A stretch of DNA of 64,000 nt from GCA-2737725 sp965229355 (GCA_965229355.1 OZ245869.1:4374224-4438223), one strand, 5' to 3'. Counted from the stretch's first letter, positions 35,667 to 44,471 are shown. Notes: generated by a model not told the origin, from the sequence alone. Translations and numbers: made by a program.

Positions 35667-36938
35667 ATGCGCACATTGCGCATTTTAGGCGCAGTTATCA
35701 CCGGTAGCGCACTGTTCGGCACACCAGCGCAAGCTGGTGATGACCTGCCATCTTTTAAACTTAAGGGTCTTTTGGATGGTCGTTTCGCATTCACCGACCA
35801 TACCCGTAGTTGGGAAGATAAAGGGTTTGGCAAAACCCGTTATGGCGAAGATACCAATGGCGATACGCGCGCGATTGCGCGGGTGGCAGAAGCCGCCGTT
35901 GTTTTGCAAACTGACTTAACGTGGGATTTGTCAGCTGTTGCTCACATCACAGCAAACTCTCAGCAGCGCCACGCGACTGATGTTGTTGAAGCGTTTGTGC
36001 AATACAAGCCTGCCCCATCCAATGCCGTCCAGTTTCGCGCCAAAGCGGGAGCGTTCTTTCCCCCCATCTCCCTGGAAAACACCAATCTTGCCTGGACCAG
36101 CCCTTATACGATCAGCTCATCCGCCATTAATACGTGGGTGGGTGAAGAGCTGCGAACAATCGGCGTTGAAGGCAGCATGGTCTATCGTGCGGAAGGCTGG
36201 GAAAGCGCTGTCTCAGCCGCGATCTTTGGATACAACGATCCGACAGGATCGCTTTTGACATGGCGCGGCTGGGCCATTCACGATCGCGAAGCAGGCTTGT
36301 TCGAACGCTTACCGTTAGCGCCGCTTCCAAACTTTCGGATTGGAACAGGATCAGCGCCCGGTCAAGCTGATGCCGTCGATCCATTTAAGGAACTTGATCA
36401 CCGCGCAGGCTTTTATGTGGCCGCCAACCTTAACCATGATGATGGACACAAATTGCGCGCACTTTATTACGATAATCGCGCAAACAACCGTATTTTTGAC
36501 GGGCGCCAGTATGCGTGGCACACGCAGTTTGTGGCGTTGTCTGCGGCGACGGCCATTTTAGATGATACGGACATCGTCGCCCAAGGAATGCTGGGGCGAA
36601 CAACGATGGCATCTTTCCCCACATTCACGGTCGCGGATAATGATTTTGCCTCGGCTTTTATTCTGCTGTCGCGAAAGTGGGATAATCATAGGGTATCAGC
36701 CCGCGCCGAGGTCTTTGACATCAACGACAAAGATCTGTCCATCGATGACCCAAATTCCGAGCACGGGACTGCATTAACCTTTTCGTATGTGTACCGGCCG
36801 AGCCCGCAGCAACGGTTAACGATTGAATTTTTACATCTGAACTCAAACCGCGAGGTTCGCAGAACGTTTGGCTTGCCTGAACACAGGACAGAGAACCTCC
36901 TTCAATTGAGCTACAGACTATTCTTTTCCTGGGAGTAG
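35667..36938 (+). CDS. Porin-like outer-membrane protein, tandem paralogue 1
   Basis: 423 residues. Signal peptide with cleavage near AQAG, then LPSFKLKGLLDGRFAF, which resembles the first strand of a beta-barrel porin, and alternating aromatic strands up to the terminal LSYRLFFSWE. The most conserved block is FFPPISLENT followed by LAWTSPYTISSSAINTW, shared nearly word for word with the next gene. I do not recognise a named family with a known substrate; by strand pattern it is a barrel of 14-18 strands. ATG immediately follows the phosphodiesterase stop (no spacer), so translation is coupled. Confidence 0.75.
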   Translation: MRTLRILGAVITGSALFGTPAQAGDDLPSFKLKGLLDGRFAFTDHTRSWEDKGFGKTRYGEDTNGDTRAIARVAEAAVVLQTDLTWDLSAVAHITANSQQRHATDVVEAFVQYKPAPSNAVQFRAKAGAFFPPISLENTNLAWTSPYTISSSAINTWVGEELRTIGVEGSMVYRAEGWESAVSAAIFGYNDPTGSLLTWRGWAIHDREAGLFERLPLAPLPNFRIGTGSAPGQADAVDPFKELDHRAGFYVAANLNHDDGHKLRALYYDNRANNRIFDGRQYAWHTQFVALSAATAILDDTDIVAQGMLGRTTMASFPTFTVADNDFASAFILLSRKWDNHRVSARAEVFDINDKDLSIDDPNSEHGTALTFSYVYRPSPQQRLTIEFLHLNSNREVRRTFGLPEHRTENLLQLSYRLFFSWE

Positions 36939-36953
36939 CTTCAAAATACGTTC

Positions 36954-38216
36954 ATGGCGAACTCCAGATCATATTGCGGACGCTTCATAACCTTAGCGCT
37001 TCTTGCGCTGGGCTCTGGTGCGTATGCGCAAGATGAACTGCCCTCACTCAATGTGAAGGGCCTGGTTGATTTGCGCCTTATTGTCCCCGACGACACGATC
37101 AGTTGGGAAAATAAAGGCCTGGGTAAAACCCGCTATGGCGGCGAAGCAGATGTTATAGCGCGCATGGCCGAAGCATCTTTAATCCTACAACCCAAAATCA
37201 CATGGGATTTGTCGGGATTTGTACATCTCACCACTAATACGCAGCAAAAGAACGCTGTCGATGTTGTGGAAGCGTTTTTATCTTACAAGCCTGCCCCAAC
37301 AGGCCGTTTTGGTGTGCGCGCAAAAGCGGGTTCTTATTTCCCGCCCATCTCGCTGGAAAACACCAGCATGGCGTGGACCAGCCCTTACACGATCAGTTCG
37401 TCCGCTATTAACAGCTGGGTCGGTGAGGAACTGAAAAGCACGGGTGCCGAAGTCACCCTATTCGCACGCGGCGAAGACACAACATTCTCGGTGCTCGGCT
37501 CAGGGTTTTACTTCAACGATCCGGCTGGAACGGCGTTGGCTTGGCGTGGATGGGCCATTCATGATCGCGAAGCCGGATTAACAGAGCGCCTCTCACTGCC
37601 TTACGTGCGCATCACCCGCCCCAGCGGGCGCTTGTTCCGCCAAGCGCCGTATATTGAGCCATTCAAGGAAATGGATAACCGCATGGCCTATTACGTCGGC
37701 GCACGGGTTGAGAATGAAGACTGGGGCGAATTTCGCGCCATGTATTACAGCAACCCTGCTGATGATCGCATGCTTAAGAACGGCCAATGGCCATGGGATA
37801 CCTCGTTTAAGTCGTTTGGCCTAAAGACTCAGCTGCTGGGTGATATCGATCTGATTGCGCAATACATGGATGGCTACACAAAAGTCGTTACCTTACCCGG
37901 CGCCCTCAGTTCTGTGGTTGATACCGAATTCATGTCGGCTTTCGTGCTTCTTAGTCACGAATGGGACGCGCACCGCGTGTCCGCACGGTTCGAGTACTTC
38001 GAAACAAAAGATGAGGATGTCTTGTTCCCCGACAATAATAACGAATGGGGGAACGCGGTGACCCTGGCATACGTTTTACGTCCTACGGATAATCAACGTC
38101 TGACAGTGGAATTCCTGCACGTGCATAGTAATCGTCCCGAGCGTACACTCAGCTTTGGCTCGTCAGCACGGGTCAATGAAAACCAGGTCCAGGCTAGTTA
38201 CCGCTTTTTCTTTTAA
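36954..38216 (+). CDS. Porin-like outer-membrane protein, tandem paralogue 2
   Basis: 420 residues, colinear with the preceding protein over its whole length: signal peptide ending AYAQ, LPSLNVKGLVDLRLIV, ENKGLGKTRYG, SYFPPISLENT, SPYTISSSAINSWVGEEL, RGWAIHDREAGL and a barrel end in ASYRFFF. The two are clearly a tandem duplication that has diverged mainly in surface-loop-like stretches. It begins 15 bp after the first copy. Function is unknown; the pair may form channels with different selectivity. Confidence 0.75.
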   Translation: MANSRSYCGRFITLALLALGSGAYAQDELPSLNVKGLVDLRLIVPDDTISWENKGLGKTRYGGEADVIARMAEASLILQPKITWDLSGFVHLTTNTQQKNAVDVVEAFLSYKPAPTGRFGVRAKAGSYFPPISLENTSMAWTSPYTISSSAINSWVGEELKSTGAEVTLFARGEDTTFSVLGSGFYFNDPAGTALAWRGWAIHDREAGLTERLSLPYVRITRPSGRLFRQAPYIEPFKEMDNRMAYYVGARVENEDWGEFRAMYYSNPADDRMLKNGQWPWDTSFKSFGLKTQLLGDIDLIAQYMDGYTKVVTLPGALSSVVDTEFMSAFVLLSHEWDAHRVSARFEYFETKDEDVLFPDNNNEWGNAVTLAYVLRPTDNQRLTVEFLHVHSNRPERTLSFGSSARVNENQVQASYRFFF

Positions 38217-38235
38217 TTAGGTTTTTGAAGGCCCC

Positions 38236-39300
38236 ATGCCCATCACGCGTCAATCTCGCGACTTGCTTGGCTTTGCCTCACTCGCTGGTATCGTTGCCCT
38301 TACCATTTTCTTGATGGTTGTAGGCCAAGGCATTTTCCTGCCCCTGGTTCTAGCGATTTTTATTTCATATCTGATCATCGCTCTTGGGCATGCCATTGAA
38401 GGCATTAAAATCGGGACATGGCATCCTAGCGCCACTGTGGGCCTGATACTTGCCATCATGGTTTTCATTATGGCGATTACCGGCGTTGTTCAGATTATTG
38501 CCGATAACTTGCGCGACGTAGCGACCGCCGCCCCTGAATACCAGGACCGCTTAAAAAAAGTTATTGCTCAGGTCAGCGGTTTGATTGCTAAGATTTTCGG
38601 CAAAAGCAAACCACTGACAATGACGACACTGCTGAATGAGATTGATGTGGGCTTGGTCGTCACCAAGTTTGCAGGGGCTTTTCAGTCCATCGCCGGGAAC
38701 ACGTTTCAAATCTTCGCGTACGTTGCCTTCCTGCTGCTGGAAAGCCGCTACTTCGACCGCAAAATGCGCGCCATGTTCCCGGATAAAGACCGCGAAAAGA
38801 CCGTACGCGATACCATGACCGAGATCGGGAAACGCATTGAGACCTATGTGTTAGTCAAAACCATGATCAGTTTCCTGGTGGGGGTCGCAAGCTTTGTAGT
38901 GCTAACCATTGCTGATGTGGATTTTGCACCGTTCTGGGCGCTGCTGATATTTGTCTTGAACTTCATTCCTTATATCGGCTCACCCATGGGCATGATGTTC
39001 CCAACACTGATGGCGTTATTGAAGTTCCAGTCCATCCCAACAGCGCTAATCATCTTGGGCTTCCTATGGGGAGTCCAAAGCACCATCGAGAACTTCTTGG
39101 AACCCAAACTGATGGGCCGGTCCTTGAACCTCAGTCCCGTCTTTATGATGCTATCGCTCTCTGTATGGGGTGCCATTTGGGGCATCACGGGCATGATCCT
39201 GGCTGTGCCGATCATGGTGATGATGATGATCGTCCTCGCTCAGTTCCCTGAAACTCGCCCGGTCGCCGTCATGATGTCGGAAACCGGCGAAGTGAAGTAG
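38236..39300 (+). CDS. AI-2E family permease (PerM/TqsA-like)
   Basis: 354 residues with about eight membrane helices. Typical features are the long amphipathic central segment between helices 3 and 4 (about 90-165), then VLVKTMISFLVGVASFVVL, FVLNFIPYIGSPMGM and QSTIENFLEPKLMGRSL. The family includes the AI-2 exporter TqsA and several ion/proton antiporters; which applies cannot be told. GAAGG precedes the start and it begins 19 bp after the second porin-like gene, so it is probably the last gene of that operon. Confidence 0.88.
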   Translation: MPITRQSRDLLGFASLAGIVALTIFLMVVGQGIFLPLVLAIFISYLIIALGHAIEGIKIGTWHPSATVGLILAIMVFIMAITGVVQIIADNLRDVATAAPEYQDRLKKVIAQVSGLIAKIFGKSKPLTMTTLLNEIDVGLVVTKFAGAFQSIAGNTFQIFAYVAFLLLESRYFDRKMRAMFPDKDREKTVRDTMTEIGKRIETYVLVKTMISFLVGVASFVVLTIADVDFAPFWALLIFVLNFIPYIGSPMGMMFPTLMALLKFQSIPTALIILGFLWGVQSTIENFLEPKLMGRSLNLSPVFMMLSLSVWGAIWGITGMILAVPIMVMMMIVLAQFPETRPVAVMMSETGEVK

Positions 39301-39305
39301 CGGCC

Positions 39306-40673
39306 TTAAGCTGGCTCTAAATCCTGCTCACGCAGCTTATAGCGGCTGAGGAAGAACAGGCTGCTGAGATGCACCGCTATGGGCACGATCACGTAAGCAA
39401 TTGTGATGCCAGTTAACGCAGACGCGGGCTGCTCATGGGCGAGCCCCGTTGTTGATTCAACATACCCAAACCAGCTGAGCAAAATACCGACAATCAGCGT
39501 GCCAAACGCGAAAGCTACCTTTTCACTGGCCAGCCAAACGCCGTTAAAGGCCCCTTCACGGTTTAAACCCGTCTTCAGACGGTCATAAGCAACCGTATCC
39601 GTCAGCATCGAAAGCGCGGTGAGGATGAAGGCGCTGTTAAACAGGCCATTGAGTGTTCCGATAAGATAGATCAGCCATAGGGCCGGATCGGGGATAAGCC
39701 ACAACGCAAACGCCGCGCAGTACAGCAGCAGTGCCGTCACATAGACGTGCTTTTTACCGAACCTTTTGCATAAGGCCACCCAAAGGGGTTGCGAAAAAAT
39801 ACCCGCCAGCGCAATGAACAGGATCGATGTGCCTAATACAGTGGGCGGCTGCTTTAACACCAGCATTTGGAAATAAATAATAGCCGCATAGCCTGTTCCT
39901 TCGGCCAGGCGTTGTAAAAACGCAGCAGACAGCAAAATCAGGAACGGCTTATTGCTCAAGGCCAGCTTGAACTGAGCCAGAACGCTTAAGCTGGTTTCAT
40001 GGCGGTCATAATATGGCGCTTTAGCCGTCGCAAAGACTGGCACCATCATCGTGAGTAAGCAGATGATCCCGATCACCCAGGCCATAAAGCTGTAAGCTTC
40101 GCGTCCAACGCCACCCATATCGCGAATGGCGGCAGCGTATCCGCCGACAATCAACCCAGTCGCCATAAAGGCAACACGGAATGCCATCAGACGGGTGCGA
40201 TCATGCGGATTAGCCGTCATCTCTGATCCCATGGTCAGATATGGTACCGAATACGCGGCAAACGCGGTAAGGGCTAAGGTATAAGCGCCCGAGACGTACA
40301 CTGCGGTGGCAATAGGGCTTTCAAATAACGGCACGTTGAAAACAAGCAGCAGCAGAAGGACGGTCAATATACCGCCCACAAACATAAAGGGGCGTCGCCG
40401 CCCCCACCGTGTTGAAATCCGATCCGATGCAATGCCCGCCAAGGGATCGGCAAACACCACCCATATTTTTGGAATGAAAATCGCCAATCCCGCAATGACA
40501 GGCATCACACCCAGTGCATCAGTCAGAAAGGGAAGTAACAAGAGTGCCGGGGCATCACGGAAGATCTGCCCGCCGACCATTCCAACGCCGTACCCCGTGC
40601 ACAGCCAGGTCGGAAGACGATCAGAACCAGCTTTTGAAGGCGCAGTAATCGTCTGTGCAATGTGATCGGCCAT
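39306..40673 (-). CDS. GPH/MFS_2 family sugar:cation symporter
   Basis: 455 residues with twelve membrane helices. The N-terminal FTDALGVMPVIAGLAIFIPK and IASDRISTRWGRRRPFM loops are those of the glycoside-pentoside-hexuronide:cation symporters, as are the cytoplasmic LSVLAQFKLALSNKPFL and the SMLTDTVAYDRLKTG region in the second half. It likely imports a glycoside or related solute with Na+ or H+. No glycosidase gene is adjacent. It ends 5 bp from the convergent AI-2E gene stop with no terminator between. Confidence 0.85.
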   Translation of the reverse strand: MADHIAQTITAPSKAGSDRLPTWLCTGYGVGMVGGQIFRDAPALLLLPFLTDALGVMPVIAGLAIFIPKIWVVFADPLAGIASDRISTRWGRRRPFMFVGGILTVLLLLLVFNVPLFESPIATAVYVSGAYTLALTAFAAYSVPYLTMGSEMTANPHDRTRLMAFRVAFMATGLIVGGYAAAIRDMGGVGREAYSFMAWVIGIICLLTMMVPVFATAKAPYYDRHETSLSVLAQFKLALSNKPFLILLSAAFLQRLAEGTGYAAIIYFQMLVLKQPPTVLGTSILFIALAGIFSQPLWVALCKRFGKKHVYVTALLLYCAAFALWLIPDPALWLIYLIGTLNGLFNSAFILTALSMLTDTVAYDRLKTGLNREGAFNGVWLASEKVAFAFGTLIVGILLSWFGYVESTTGLAHEQPASALTGITIAYVIVPIAVHLSSLFFLSRYKLREQDLEPA

Positions 40674-40911
40674 TCCATCCCCCAGAAACGTGCTGAATGG
40701 TCACCTTACCACCCACATAAGCCGCTCCAAGACGTTCTGAGTTGTTTCCAGCGCATCGCTCGCAGCCCGACTATGCGTTTAGCGCTATTCAGGGTGTGGC
40801 TATCAGAGCCAACAGATGGTTTGCAGGCGCGGGAATAGCTTTATCCTCGGATCATGAGACTTATATAGAGTCGATCATAATTACGACCCTGACCCAGGTG
40901 GAGCAGTAGCA

Positions 40912-42048
40912 ATGGCTAATCAAAACCAGCACGAACTTCTCGTATCGCCCACACACGATGAAGCTGCCCGGCAAGAGTATTACATGGATATTCGCCGTCA
41001 TTTGGCGCGCAACGTTGCGGGCGGTAACCGCGTTGTATGGTCAAACGTGGTGCGACCGGCCTTTGTGAAAGCAAACGGCCGCGACCCGGAAAGCCGTGCC
41101 GAAGTCCGCTCTGTCATGACACGCGACCCGTACTATCAAATGTACAGTGCGATGCAGCGTCATACGCAGGAAATGACCTGGGATTCCGTTATCGACTCCG
41201 TTGAACGCGAACTTCCCGCGTTAAACCAGAAAGCGAAGCAGTTTGCGCAGAAGGCTAAGGGCTCGTTGACCCTGACCCCAGACTTTGAAGTACCGCCGTA
41301 CTTAAGTTTCTACGACATTCACCTGCAACCAGGCGGGTATCACGCCAATTTAAGCGATGATGACGTCTCGGTTGGCGCTTTGTACGACCGTGCGACGTTC
41401 ATGTACGCAATGGGAAACCTGGGTGCGAAGAGTGATTACCTCGGTTTGTCGCTGATTGAGCACTTCAAGAAGCGCTTCCCGCACATCAAACCCAAACGCA
41501 TCCTCGACATGGGTTGCACCACCGGCAACAGCGCTGTGCCATGGAAGGAAGCGTTCCCCGATGCCGAGGTTTATGGAATCGATGTGGGCGAATCGGTGCT
41601 GCGTTATGCCCATGCCCGGTCGGAATCTATGGGTGCGGCCATCCACTACAGTCAACAAAATGCAGAGCACACCAACTTCCCGGACGGATTTTTCGATGTT
41701 GTGGTGTCTCACATCATCATGCACGAAACGTCCACGCCGGCGGTCCGCCGCATCTTCACAGAGAGCAAAAGATTACTGCGCGACGGCGGCGTGATGATGC
41801 ACATGGACAACCCACGCTTAAAAGAATTGCCGCCGTTTGATGCGTTCTTGGCCGAGTGGGAAGTGTACAACAACAACGAACGATTTGGTGGCACGTATCG
41901 CGAGATGGATATTGTGTCTGAGGCTGAAAAATCTGGGTTTGCGAAGGGTAAAGCCACTTTAGAAATCGTAACGATGATCGCTCCGCCGACGGTCACAAAC
42001 TACACGACAAAGGGTTTTGGCTTCCCATGTTTGGTCGGAGAAAAATAG
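40912..42048 (+). CDS. Class I SAM-dependent methyltransferase with N-terminal extension
   Basis: 378 residues. The first 170 residues form a helical N-terminal region (VWSNVVRPAFVKANGRDP, YYQMYSAMQRHTQEMTW) not typical of the core. The Rossmann core begins at RILDMGCTTGNSAVPW (motif I), with VYGIDVGESVLRYA (motif II), FFDVVVSHIIMHE (motif IV) and LRDGGVMMHMD (motif V). It transfers a methyl group from S-adenosylmethionine to an unknown small molecule. GGTGGAG lies upstream of the start. The 238-bp gap from the sugar symporter holds both promoters. A terminator follows. Confidence 0.88.
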   Translation: MANQNQHELLVSPTHDEAARQEYYMDIRRHLARNVAGGNRVVWSNVVRPAFVKANGRDPESRAEVRSVMTRDPYYQMYSAMQRHTQEMTWDSVIDSVERELPALNQKAKQFAQKAKGSLTLTPDFEVPPYLSFYDIHLQPGGYHANLSDDDVSVGALYDRATFMYAMGNLGAKSDYLGLSLIEHFKKRFPHIKPKRILDMGCTTGNSAVPWKEAFPDAEVYGIDVGESVLRYAHARSESMGAAIHYSQQNAEHTNFPDGFFDVVVSHIIMHETSTPAVRRIFTESKRLLRDGGVMMHMDNPRLKELPPFDAFLAEWEVYNNNERFGGTYREMDIVSEAEKSGFAKGKATLEIVTMIAPPTVTNYTTKGFGFPCLVGEK

Positions 42049-42092
42049 CGCGACGCACGCATATTTTGATTCAAAACTTTGCGAAATTTTTT

Positions 42093-42123
42093 ACGGCGCT
42101 GATCATCATCAGCGCCGTTTTTC
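42093..42123 (+). terminator. Rho-independent terminator after the methyltransferase gene
   Basis: ACGGCGCTGAT (42093-42103), loop CATC, ATCAGCGCCGT (42108-42118), then TTTTT. The stem is perfect. Confidence 0.9.
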
Positions 42124-42186
42124 GTTGTACATGACGTGATGATTTGCCTCTCATTCGTCTCCGAACGAAATGAACTTCAAAAATAA

Positions 42187-42227
42187 TGCAAGATATTTTT
42201 TTTGGGCCTATAAAAAAAATCTTGTGC
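42187..42227. repeat. AT-rich near-perfect inverted repeat upstream of the tiny basic peptide gene
   Basis: TGCAAGAT-A-T8 (42187-42203) faces A8-ATCTT-G-TGCA (42212-42227 region) around GGGCCTAT, with single-base bulges. It lies about 115 bp before the 18-residue ORF and about 65 bp after the previous terminator. With T- and A-runs on each side it could form a cruciform or be a protein-binding site. A 10-bp palindrome AAGTCGACTT follows at 42247-42256. Confidence 0.45.
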
Positions 42228-42340
42228 AAATGTTTTTGTTGAGTTTAAGTCGACTTGTTCGCGCTTAACCGCACGATCACCGAGCGCTCACATGGTGTGA
42301 ATGTTTCGGTACCTGCTCTCTCTTAAACAGGGGAATTACC

Positions 42341-42397
42341 ATGGCAGCCAAGAAAAAAGCCAAGAAGAAAAAAGCAAAGAAAAAAGCGAAAGCTTAG
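42341..42397 (+). CDS. 18-residue Lys/Ala peptide
   Basis: Reading from ATG at 42341 to TAG at 42395, the product has 11 Lys and 6 Ala after Met: MAAKKKAKKKKAKKKAKA. A strong Shine-Dalgarno sequence AGGGGA (42329-42334) lies 6 nt before the ATG, and the unit is bounded by terminators at 42093-42123 and 42541-42571, so it has its own transcript. The composition recalls the AK-rich tails of bacterial histone-H1-like proteins, so it could bind nucleic acid or anionic lipid. The alternative is that it is a leader peptide, since a hairpin-rich stretch follows directly. Small size makes it uncertain, but the ribosome binding site and frame are clean. Confidence 0.55.
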   Translation: MAAKKKAKKKKAKKKAKA

Positions 42398-42571
42398 TTT
42401 TCGTTTGCTATAATCCAACAGGGATTAGCACAACAGAAACGGTTCTAGGCGCGCGCGGACGAAAGGGCTTTGCCCTTCAAAGGATAGACCAAAAGGTCTC
42501 CTCGGAAAGTCTGCACCACCCTGAACTGGTTGTGATTGAGAAACCCGCCGAGTTCTGCTCGGCGGGTTTTT
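42398..42571 (+). ncRNA. Hairpin-rich transcript segment after the Lys/Ala peptide, ending in a terminator
   Basis: No ORF of note. Four candidate stems: 42406-42430 (TGCTA[TA]ATCC with GGATTAGCA, 9 bp, 2-nt bulge), 42463-42477 (AAGGGC, TTT, GCCCTT), 42486-42499 (AGACC, AAAA, GGTCT) and the terminator at 42541-42571; a weaker CACCACC/GGTTGTG pair lies at 42514-42534. It is either a structured 3' UTR of the peptide gene or an sRNA; a TATAAT at 42409-42414 is present, but with no clear -35 element. It does not look like tmRNA, SRP RNA or 6S RNA. Confidence 0.45.
42541..42571 (+). terminator. Rho-independent terminator of the peptide/RNA unit
   Basis: AAACCCGCCGAG (42541-42552), loop TTCTG, CTCGGCGGGTTTTT (42558-42571). 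Nearly perfect stem with T-run. Confidence 0.92.
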
Positions 42572-42716
42572 CGTTTCTAACGTCGTAACCGCCTCCACAC
42601 CGTGCACATTCACTGAAGCTTGAGGCCCCCCTGTGGTCGAGAGCGGCCAAGACCGCTTTTGGTACACAGATAAGGTCACTACCCTTGGGTCCATTCCGAC
42701 CTTGGGAGGGTTTTCA

Positions 42717-44396
42717 ATGAAACTACGCACGCAACTGACGTTCGCCGCCTGCATATTTATGGCAGCGACTGGCACCGCATACGCCAAAACACCAATTAAA
42801 TTCACGGAAATCAGCAAAAAAGCTGGCATCTCCGACCCGGCCTTGAACGGTACCGGGCCAATGTTTGCCGACTACGACCAAGACGGCGACATGGACATCT
42901 TTATCTCGACCGAGGCGATCGGCGAGGGCATTGCCCTGCGTCTGTGGGAAAATGACGGCAAAGGGAACTTCAAAGACGTCGCCAAAGAACGCGGGATCGA
43001 TAATCCCGGCACCTTAGGCCGCGGTGCTGCCTGGGGGGATTACGATAACGACGGCGATCTCGACCTTTATATCGGCACGATGCAGTCATCGAACCGTCCG
43101 GGTGCGCCAGGCCAACCGCCCGCCACCTTGATGAAAAACATGCTGAAGGAGACGGGTAAGCCGAACTTCATCAACGTCACCCGCGAAGCCGGACTGATGC
43201 GCAAAGACAATAAGCGCGATGCCGAGTTAGGTGGCGTGGGCGATACGGCTGGGGGCGTGGGCTTTGTCGACTTTAACAACGACGGTTGGCTCGACATCAT
43301 GCACCGCAATGCTGACGGCGAGATCGATAACGCCCTGTTCCGCAGCAACCGCGACGGCACCTTTACAGATGTCACCGAAGAGTCGGGCATCGCGATGCAC
43401 AACGTTATCAAAGAGAGCAACAGCCAAGGCGCACCCAGCTGGGCCGACTTCGATAACGACGGCGATATGGACCCGTTGGTGACCAACGAAGGCGATTACC
43501 AAGTGCTGTTCACCAATGACGGCACCGGTAAGTTCACCAACATCATGAACAGCCGTAAGCCGCCGTCTGGTTTGGCGTTCCGCTTGGCCGGTAACGCCCA
43601 AGGCACCTGCTTGGGTGACATTGATAACGATGGCGATATCGACGTGTTTCTGCCCCTCGCCGATCAAGTGAACCGCCTGTACCGCAACGATATCGATAAG
43701 GGCCAGGGCCTGACCTTCACCGACATCACGAAGAACTCTGGGATGACAGACCGTAAAGGCGCCCGCGGGTGCGTCATGGCTGACTTCGACAATGACGGCC
43801 TGCTGGATATCTACGTGAACAACGGCGGCCCACAGAACGTGCTGATCAATGACGTAATCGAGGGGTTCCCAGCTTTTGTGCGCTTCTTCATCGCCTGGGA
43901 GCCAGACTACAACGTGCTGTACCGCAACTTGGGCGACGGTAAGTTTGAAGACGTGACCAAAGGCTCAGGCGCCGAAGGCTTCGGAATTGGGTCGGGCGTC
44001 GGTGCTGGCGATATCAATGGCGACGGCTTCTTGGATATGGTTGCCACCAACCGCACCTATTACAGCGAGTTCAAACGGGTCAACATCCCGCAAGACACCT
44101 GGCTGTTCCTGAATAAAGGTAACAAAAACAATTGGATCAAGGTGGCCTTGACCGGCACCACGAGCAATAAGTCGGCGATTGGCGCGCGCGTCACTGTCGT
44201 CAGCGGCGACTTAAAGCAAATGCGCGAACGCGTGCCGGCTCATGGCTATAACTCAGCCAACGAACCGCTTGAGACGTTCGGATTGGGTGACCGTAAAGCC
44301 GTCGACTACATCGAAGTGAAGTGGCCGAGCGGTTTGGTGCAGCGCATTGATAAGCCTGACACCAAGAAGATAATCCAAATTACCGAAGGCCAATAA
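42717..44396 (+). CDS. Secreted FG-GAP/VCBS repeat protein with C-terminal ASPIC/UnbV domain (CRTAC1-like)
   Basis: 559 residues from the ATG at 42717, which has GGGAGGG upstream and opens a Sec signal peptide (MKLRTQLTFAACIFM, ending AYAK); the frame opens earlier at 42633. Six or more calcium-binding blade motifs of the DxDxDGxxD kind are present (DYDQDGDMDIF, DYDNDGDLDLY, DFNNDGWLDIM, DFDNDGDMDPL, DIDNDGDIDVF, DFDNDGLLDIY), forming a beta-propeller. The end (NNWIKVALTGTTSNKSAIGARV to YIEVKWPSGLVQRI) is an ASPIC/UnbV domain. Such proteins are exported, calcium-stabilised and thought to bind carbohydrate or protein; no enzyme function is clear. Confidence 0.9.
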   Translation: MKLRTQLTFAACIFMAATGTAYAKTPIKFTEISKKAGISDPALNGTGPMFADYDQDGDMDIFISTEAIGEGIALRLWENDGKGNFKDVAKERGIDNPGTLGRGAAWGDYDNDGDLDLYIGTMQSSNRPGAPGQPPATLMKNMLKETGKPNFINVTREAGLMRKDNKRDAELGGVGDTAGGVGFVDFNNDGWLDIMHRNADGEIDNALFRSNRDGTFTDVTEESGIAMHNVIKESNSQGAPSWADFDNDGDMDPLVTNEGDYQVLFTNDGTGKFTNIMNSRKPPSGLAFRLAGNAQGTCLGDIDNDGDIDVFLPLADQVNRLYRNDIDKGQGLTFTDITKNSGMTDRKGARGCVMADFDNDGLLDIYVNNGGPQNVLINDVIEGFPAFVRFFIAWEPDYNVLYRNLGDGKFEDVTKGSGAEGFGIGSGVGAGDINGDGFLDMVATNRTYYSEFKRVNIPQDTWLFLNKGNKNNWIKVALTGTTSNKSAIGARVTVVSGDLKQMRERVPAHGYNSANEPLETFGLGDRKAVDYIEVKWPSGLVQRIDKPDTKKIIQITEGQ

Positions 44397-44417
44397 CGAA
44401 ACTGGCTTGAGACTTCC

Positions 44418-44464
44418 CCTTCCCGGTCCTTATGCTGGCACCTGACGCTGGCGGACCGGGGAGG
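44418..44464 (+). promoter_or_regulatory. Hairpin that buries the ribosome binding site of the gamma-glutamyltransferase-like gene
   Basis: CCTTCCCGGTCC (44418-44429) pairs with GGACCGGGGAGG (44453-44464), 12 bp with one G-T pair, around a 23-nt loop containing GCTGGC twice. The right arm contains GGGGAGG, the Shine-Dalgarno sequence for the ATG at 44472. No T-run follows, so a terminator is unlikely. Folding would block translation; opening by a protein, sRNA, temperature or coupled ribosome would allow it. Confidence 0.5.
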
Positions 44465-44471
44465 ATAAGCC

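Noticed and set aside
40870..40887. GTCG...CGAC inverted repeat before the methyltransferase gene
   Set aside because: Only 4-bp arms match; the inner part is not symmetrical.
42301..42588. 95-codon frame spanning the tiny peptide and the hairpin region
   Set aside because: It lacks its own ribosome binding site, reads through hairpins and the terminator in another frame, and its text looks random. The 18-codon frame at 42341 has the Shine-Dalgarno sequence instead.
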